NCBI GenBank assembly: GCA_947175375.1
Contig: CAMWMT010000072.1
Location: 1-9,072 of the forward strand
DNA length: 9,072 nucleotides
Direction: 5' to 3'
DNA from: an uncultured Clostridiaceae bacterium
Lineage (GTDB): Bacteria; Bacillota; Clostridia; Lachnospirales; Lachnospiraceae
Shown: positions 5,639-9,072 of the stretch, one piece after another
Numbering within the stretch: the first letter of the stretch is position 1
How the letters are laid out: every line of letters begins with the position of its first letter
Notes under the pieces: generated by a model
Databases searched by the model: none
Seen by the model: only the letters and a program-made list of their open reading frames with translations
What the model was told of the DNA's origin: nothing
Program-made: the position numbers and the translations under genes

Positions 5639-5857
5639 ATGAAACGCACAGAATCCAATATAAGCGCGGATCTTAGAAAACAGCAGCTTCTGGAAGACAT
5701 CCAGAAAGCGAAGCGTGCCATGGACTGCGCCTACTCCAATTTTGAAAATGTCATTGACCCGGACCTGATCGACTGTTCGATCTATGAGCTAAAAGCGGTG
5801 CAGATGCGCTATCAGTTTCTGCTGAAACAGGCGGAACTGCTGGACCTGACCATATAA
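5639..5857 (+). CDS. DUF2508 (YaaL-type) small protein
   Basis: This is a 72-residue soluble, helical protein of unknown function. The start chosen is the ATG at 5639, because AGGAAGGA (5623-5630) lies 8 nt upstream. The ATG at 5633 is only 2 nt from that site, and the open frame back to 5585 has no ribosome site. Residues 10-35 (ADLRKQQLLEDIQKAKRAMDCAYSNF) and 49-70 form two charged helices, with NVIDPDLIDCSIYELKA between them. That central pattern (FENVxDPDLID-xIYELxA-x-xRY) is what I recognise from YaaL/DUF2508 proteins. In Bacillus yaaL lies next to bofA in the same direction; here the two are divergent with 128 bp between the start codons. The biochemical role is not known. Confidence 0.8.
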   Translation: MKRTESNISADLRKQQLLEDIQKAKRAMDCAYSNFENVIDPDLIDCSIYELKAVQMRYQFLLKQAELLDLTI

Positions 5858-5917
5858 ACTCAGAGTTCTCAAATAAAACGGGGCAGGTCCGCTCTTATGT
5901 TCCTCAGAAGATCGTAT

Positions 5918-5950
5918 GCCTGCCGGTGCAAAATTAGCGGACAGGCTTTT
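5918..5950 (+). terminator. Possible intrinsic terminator after the DUF2508 gene
   Basis: GCCTGCCG (5918-5925) pairs with CGGACAGGC (5938-5946) through a stem with one bulged A, and TTTT follows. The U-tract is short. GTCCGCT/AGCGGAC (5887-5893 and 5936-5942) offers an alternative stem. Confidence 0.4.
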
Positions 5951-6062
5951 GTGCTGACGGATATTTCTGATACATACCTGTTGTTCAAATGTTCGGCACA
6001 TCAAATTTTTTCATTTATTTTGCAATACATGTAAATTCCGTCTACCTATTTAGGAAAAATAA

Positions 6063-6071
6063 TGTTATGAT
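6063..6071 (+). promoter_or_regulatory. Extended -10 promoter of the NERD-domain gene
   Basis: TGTTATGAT fits the extended -10 form TGnTATAAT with one mismatch. No convincing -35 lies 17 nt upstream, as is common for this class. The predicted start near 6078 would place an upstream in-frame ATG (6067) outside the transcript, which supports a downstream start codon. Confidence 0.45.
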
Positions 6072-6159
6072 AGATACGATAGTGGTTTCTGTTTATGAGA
6101 ACACTATATGGTCTTACATAAGTAAGGACCTTCACAGCGACCAAATGAAAAGGGACTAT

Positions 6160-7152
6160 ATGGATATCAGTAAATTATGTGAAGAAAGAGACCTTCTGGC
6201 AAAGGAGGCAGAAAAAGAAAAAGAAACGCTTGCCAACATCAATAAGGAGATCAAAAAAAGAAAAGATTACATCCGTTCTCTCCATCTTCTGGAGGAAAAC
6301 CGATATGACAATGCACAGGCACGAAAACAATATACAGGCCTGATCCATCTGCTGAAAAAATATAAGGTAGATGTGGACAATCTTCCGGAGGCATTTCAGA
6401 AACAGACCCGCTCCGTCCAGGATGCCAGCCGGGGGCTGGAATTCGGACAGAAAGGAGAAGACCGCGCTGCGGAAGCCATGGAGCTGCTTGGGAATCGGGT
6501 AATTTCCCTGCAGAACCTGCGGTTAAAGTACAACAATCTCGACATCGAGCACGATCTGGTCATCATCGCACCCACAGGCGTCTTCTCTGTAGAAGTAAAG
6601 AACAAAAGGAACAATGGCACCATATCCGAAAAAGGCATCTTAAAAAGCGGCTCTCATTCCGAGAATCTCATCGAACAGATCCGGCGGCATACGAACTCCC
6701 TGGGCCGCCATCTGGAGGAAATCTACAAAAAACAGCCGCAGATGAAGAAAAAACTGAAGGTCTACCCCATTATCCTCTGGGCAAACGACCGTTCCAACGT
6801 CAAGGACCAGTTCCGGGAAGTCCCGGTCTGTTATATCAACCGGCTGGAATACGAAATTTTTAAAAAAAACAAATATACGGCAAACCTGAGCAGAAAAGAG
6901 ATGGAGGACATCAGTTCTCGTCTGAAAAAGAGAAAACAGCAAAACCGCCTTTATCCTCTCTGTGTGGACAAAGATTATCTAGAAGAACTAACGGAACACT
7001 GCCTGGAAGAGCTGAAACAGCAGATGGAGGACACAACCCGCTGTCTCAGGATTCATGAATATGATATACGGGTGCTGGATAAAAAGATACAACAGAAAGA
7101 AAAAGGATTTTTTTCCAAGATTGGAGAACTGTTCTCCAGGGACGCGATCTGA
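6160..7152 (+). CDS. NERD-domain (nuclease-related) protein with flanking coiled coils
   Basis: This 330-residue cytoplasmic protein carries a NERD domain, a PD-(D/E)XK-like fold found in nucleases. The start chosen is ATG 6160, with AAAAGGGA 4-5 nt upstream. ATG 6145 has no ribosome site, and ATG 6067 falls inside the likely -10 element; the frame is open back to 5989. Residues 3-60 are a charged coiled coil (LAKEAEKEKETLANINKE). The NERD core starts at GQKGEDRAAEAMELLG (96-111). The likely catalytic residues are Asp132 in EHDLVII and the E-V-K at 145-147 of VEVKNKRN. A PIILWANDR strand is near 203-211. Residues about 275-318 form a second coiled coil. No helicase, kinase or membrane segment is attached. 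Cellular role is unknown; DNA processing or defence is inference from the fold. Confidence 0.82.
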   Translation: MDISKLCEERDLLAKEAEKEKETLANINKEIKKRKDYIRSLHLLEENRYDNAQARKQYTGLIHLLKKYKVDVDNLPEAFQKQTRSVQDASRGLEFGQKGEDRAAEAMELLGNRVISLQNLRLKYNNLDIEHDLVIIAPTGVFSVEVKNKRNNGTISEKGILKSGSHSENLIEQIRRHTNSLGRHLEEIYKKQPQMKKKLKVYPIILWANDRSNVKDQFREVPVCYINRLEYEIFKKNKYTANLSRKEMEDISSRLKKRKQQNRLYPLCVDKDYLEELTEHCLEELKQQMEDTTRCLRIHEYDIRVLDKKIQQKEKGFFSKIGELFSRDAI

Positions 7153-7170
7153 ATGCAGATTGTTTTTATT
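7146..7170 (+). terminator. Weak intrinsic terminator at the end of the NERD gene
   Basis: ATCTG-AATG-CAGAT, which spans the stop codon, is followed by TGTTTTTATT. The stem is only 5-6 bp, so termination may be inefficient. Confidence 0.35.
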
Positions 7171-7690
7171 CAGGGTAAGGAAGCTTGTAATGACTGCGCC
7201 AGGCAGCAGGGGAAGAGAACAGGATGCCAGTCCTCCGACACCAAACATTGTCCCCAGGTCGCCCAGAGCACCGGGAATATACAGTCTAGTATCCGACACG
7301 ATACTGCTTTTGGTTAAAGTTTCCTGCGTTTTGGCTGGATTGATCTTACTGACATCCAGCCTGACCCATGATACCACTGCTTCCGAAAGCTGTGAAGTTT
7401 CTGCTTTCGATACTCTTCCATATCAATCTCCAGATGCCACTGATGAGAATGGGGTTTTTTATAACGGCATACCAGTCCCCTGTTCAGCAGATTTTTCGTA
7501 AATGTGGCAACAGCCTGTTCTGTAATGTCTGCTGTAGTCCGTATACGACCCCTATGATCTGGAAGAAGCAAATAAAAGATTGACAGAATATATTTTTTCT
7601 GATACTGTTCCTGTATACAAAAGCAGTATATAACTGCATCAAATCTTTTTCAGCAAATCGCTGAAAATTTCCATAACCTGAAAATAAATA
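7171..7690. other. About 520 bp with no convincing intact gene; possible gene remnants
   Basis: No frame here has both a good start and a recognisable product. On the minus strand 7649-7314 is open and contains a stretch resembling a winged-helix segment (TTADITEQAVATFTKNLLNRGLV, then HLEIDMEEYRKQKL); this looks like a MarR-style DNA-binding remnant. A second minus frame (7377 leftwards) gives a hydrophobic, Gly-rich peptide. On the plus strand, codons 7541-7633 read YDPYDLEEANKRLTEYIFSD, then a stop. These overlapping fragments suggest decayed genes, but I cannot name a parent for any of them. Confidence 0.3.
7647..7667. repeat. 8-bp perfect inverted repeat upstream of the Rpn-type gene
   Basis: TTTTCAGC (7647-7654), AAATC loop, GCTGAAAA (7660-7667). 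It lies 24 bp before the promoter of the Rpn-type gene. It could be a bidirectional weak terminator or a protein-binding site; the T-tract after it is poor. Confidence 0.4.
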
Positions 7691-7719
7691 TTGAGCAATG
7701 CCAGAGAAACGCATATAAT
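7691..7719 (+). promoter_or_regulatory. Sigma-A-type promoter of the Rpn-type gene
   Basis: TTGAGC (7691-7696) and TATAAT (7714-7719) are separated by exactly 17 nt. The transcript would begin near 7726, leaving a leader of about 48 nt that ends in a strong AAAGGAGG site (7759-7766). Confidence 0.65.
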
Positions 7720-7773
7720 AGGAATCATAAAACATTCTGCCGTTTTCTTTGGTACTTCAAAGGAGGCAGATTC

Positions 7774-8607
7774 ATGTTTATTCCCCCGAAATCGGATGTC
7801 GGCATGAAAGAACTGTTTCGGAACGAGACTGTCTTGAGACACTTTGTCAGTTCAGTCCTAGAGATTTCGCCAGAAAACATCCGCACCATACGCCTGAAAA
7901 ATACATTTCTGCAGAAAAGACACCAAAAACAGAAACAGGGAATCCTGGATGTCCTGGCGGAAATGAACGACAGCAGCAAGATCAATATTGAACTTCAGGT
8001 AAAGCACTATGCATACTGGGACAGACGCCAGCTCTTCTACCTCTCGAAAATGTATACAGAAGATATGAAAATCGGTGAAGACTACGAACGGTTAAAAAGA
8101 TGTGTGTCCATTAGCATCCTGGATTTTAACCTGACGAACCGGAAAGAATATCACCATGTCTACCGTCTACGGGACAAACAGGGATACGAATTTTCAGATA
8201 TGCTGGAAATCCATATTCTGGAGCTGAAGAAAAACCTGAAAGAAAACGGAGGACTTGAAGACTGGCTTCGGTTTTTCCGGGCCGATTCCAAGGAGGATTT
8301 GGATATGATAAAAACAAAAAATCCGGGCATACTGGAAGCAATCAGGGAAATAAAGGAAATGAGTTTAAGCCGTCGTTTACGGGTGCGCTATGAAGCGTAT
8401 CTGAAGCAGCAACGGGATGATAGAGCATGGAAAACCTATGAACGGCAAGAAGCAAGAAAAGAAGGACTTGCGGAAGGGCGTGCGCAGGGGCGCATGGAAG
8501 AACGCCGCCAGATCATCCGCAATATGCTGAACCAGAACATTCCGGACCAGGAGATCATCCTGCTTTCCGGCTGCAGCAAAGAAGAACTGCAGGAACTAAA
8601 AGGATAA
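7774..8607 (+). CDS. Rpn family recombination-promoting nuclease / putative transposase (PD-(D/E)XK)
   Basis: This 277-residue protein belongs to the Rpn/PDDEXK_2 family, whose E. coli members are DNA endonucleases that promote recombination. Start ATG 7774 follows AAAGGAGG by 7 nt. The N-terminus (KSDVGMKELFRNETVLRHFVSSVL) matches the family's opening helix. The catalytic signature is GILDV (56-60, Asp59) and IELQ (72-75, Glu73-x-Gln75), followed by YWDRRQLFYLSKMYTE (81-96) and a strand VSISILDFNL (111-120). The C-terminus has the usual EARKEGLAEGRAQGRMEERR repeat (225-245) and a small helical domain ending GCSKEELQELKG. Length is typical and no stop or frameshift is seen, so it appears intact. 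These genes are commonly multi-copy and mobile-like, though no terminal repeats are evident here. Function in this cell is not established. Confidence 0.88.
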   Translation: MFIPPKSDVGMKELFRNETVLRHFVSSVLEISPENIRTIRLKNTFLQKRHQKQKQGILDVLAEMNDSSKINIELQVKHYAYWDRRQLFYLSKMYTEDMKIGEDYERLKRCVSISILDFNLTNRKEYHHVYRLRDKQGYEFSDMLEIHILELKKNLKENGGLEDWLRFFRADSKEDLDMIKTKNPGILEAIREIKEMSLSRRLRVRYEAYLKQQRDDRAWKTYERQEARKEGLAEGRAQGRMEERRQIIRNMLNQNIPDQEIILLSGCSKEELQELKG

Positions 8608-8623
8608 CCGGCTGTCTCGCATC

Positions 8624-8653
8624 TTCATAACTGCCGCAGCAAATCTCTATAAT
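8624..8653 (+). promoter_or_regulatory. Candidate promoter of the YbaK-type gene
   Basis: TTCATA (8624-8629) and a consensus TATAAT (8648-8653) have an 18-nt spacer. The transcript would start near 8660 and carry a leader of about 110 nt, pyrimidine-rich and without an obvious riboswitch. Confidence 0.45.
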
Positions 8654-8769
8654 TGTTCCTGACATTTTTTCCACTTTATCTTTCTTTTTCTATTTAAACT
8701 TTCAGAGATATCTGATTCCGAATACTCATTGACCCATTTGCGCCATTCAAAACATCAAAGGAGAAACCA

Positions 8770-9072
8770 ATGAAAAAAAAGGAAGAAAAGACCAATGTCA
8801 TGAGAGTTCTGGATCAGAAAAAGATCTCTTATGCAAGTTACTGCTATGCTGATACTGGCGTCATCAGCGGCATCGAAGTTGCCTCCGTCCTGCATCAGGA
8901 CCCTAATCAGGTATTTAAGACACTGGTAACTGTCGGAAATTCCGGCAGTCACTACGTCTTTCTGGTTCCCGTTCACAAAGAGCTGAATCTGAAGCAGGCA
9001 GCCAAAGCAGTTTGCGAAAAAAACATTCATATGCTCAAAGCAAAGGAACTGCTGCCCCTGACTGGCTATATC
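8770..9072 (+). CDS. ybaK: YbaK-type Cys-tRNA(Pro) deacylase (N-terminal 101 residues, runs off right edge)
   Basis: This cytoplasmic trans-editing enzyme should hydrolyse Cys-tRNA(Pro) made by mistake by prolyl-tRNA synthetase. Start ATG 8770 has AAAGGAGA (8757-8764) 5 nt upstream. Only 101 codons are inside the window, out of about 155-160 usual for the family. The N-terminal KTNVMRVLDQKKISYASYCY is the family's opening helix and strand. QVFKTLVTVG (47-56) carries the conserved Lys (Lys50) of the YbaK active site. YVFLVPVHKELNLKQAAKAV follows, and the last residues, LTGYI (97-101), begin the G-Y-x-R-G-G-x-S motif that would continue beyond the edge. It is a lone gene preceded by its own likely promoter. 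The identification is firm; completeness cannot be checked. Confidence 0.9.
   Translation, partial: MKKKEEKTNVMRVLDQKKISYASYCYADTGVISGIEVASVLHQDPNQVFKTLVTVGNSGSHYVFLVPVHKELNLKQAAKAVCEKNIHMLKAKELLPLTGYI

Noticed and set aside
7055..7501. Plus-strand 148-codon ORF as a secreted or membrane protein
   Set aside because: Its first 30 codons overlap the NERD gene in another frame, it has no ribosome site, and the remainder has no family pattern; it looks like a chance frame over gene debris.
7774..8607. Insertion-sequence ends around the Rpn-type gene
   Set aside because: I found no matching terminal inverted repeats or target-site duplication by eye; the gene has an ordinary promoter and ribosome site.
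1..9072. CRISPR arrays, tRNA or rRNA genes
   Set aside because: No regularly spaced repeats, tRNA cloverleaf-like segments with GGTTCGAA-type T-arms, or rRNA signatures were seen.

Overview
The window looks like a low-to-mid GC, endospore-forming, monoderm Clostridia genome, most likely Lachnospiraceae-like. This rests on BofA and DUF2508/YaaL-type proteins, strong AGGAGG ribosome binding sites, frequent TTG/GTG starts, and a Tad-type pilus locus with no secretin or outer-membrane genes. The taxon is inferred from protein style only.

Region 1 (1-5238, minus strand) is a Tad / type IVb pilus operon. In transcription order it holds a CpaE-like pseudo-receiver/ATPase-like protein, the CpaF secretion ATPase, TadB, a TadC with an extra extracytoplasmic Ig-like domain, a 58-residue Flp1-type prepilin, and a DUF5702 pseudopilin-like protein that runs off the left edge. 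Genes overlap or nearly touch, except for a 160-bp spacer between tadC and flp. A near-consensus promoter (TTTACA-N17-TATAAT, 5172-5200) with two perfect dyads and an upstream Spo0A-box-like heptamer lies before the operon. CpaF would power TadB/TadC to assemble Flp after prepilin cleavage. No prepilin peptidase gene is visible here.

Region 2 (5238-5857) is a divergent pair of sporulation/housekeeping genes: bofA (minus), preceded by a sigma-E-like promoter, and a 72-residue DUF2508 (YaaL-type) gene (plus).

Region 3 (5858-8607, plus strand) is accessory in character. It contains a coiled-coil NERD-domain nuclease-like protein, about 620 bp without a convincing gene but with possible gene remnants, and an Rpn-type PD-(D/E)XK nuclease/putative transposase with its own clear promoter.

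Region 4 (8608-9072) begins a YbaK-type Cys-tRNA(Pro) deacylase gene, cut by the right edge.

The most interesting points are the double-dyad promoter of the pilus operon beside bofA, the CpaE-like protein that has lost its P-loop, the Ig-domain-bearing TadC, the 44-bp flp/DUF5702 overlap, and the NERD plus Rpn nuclease pair sitting between conserved genes.
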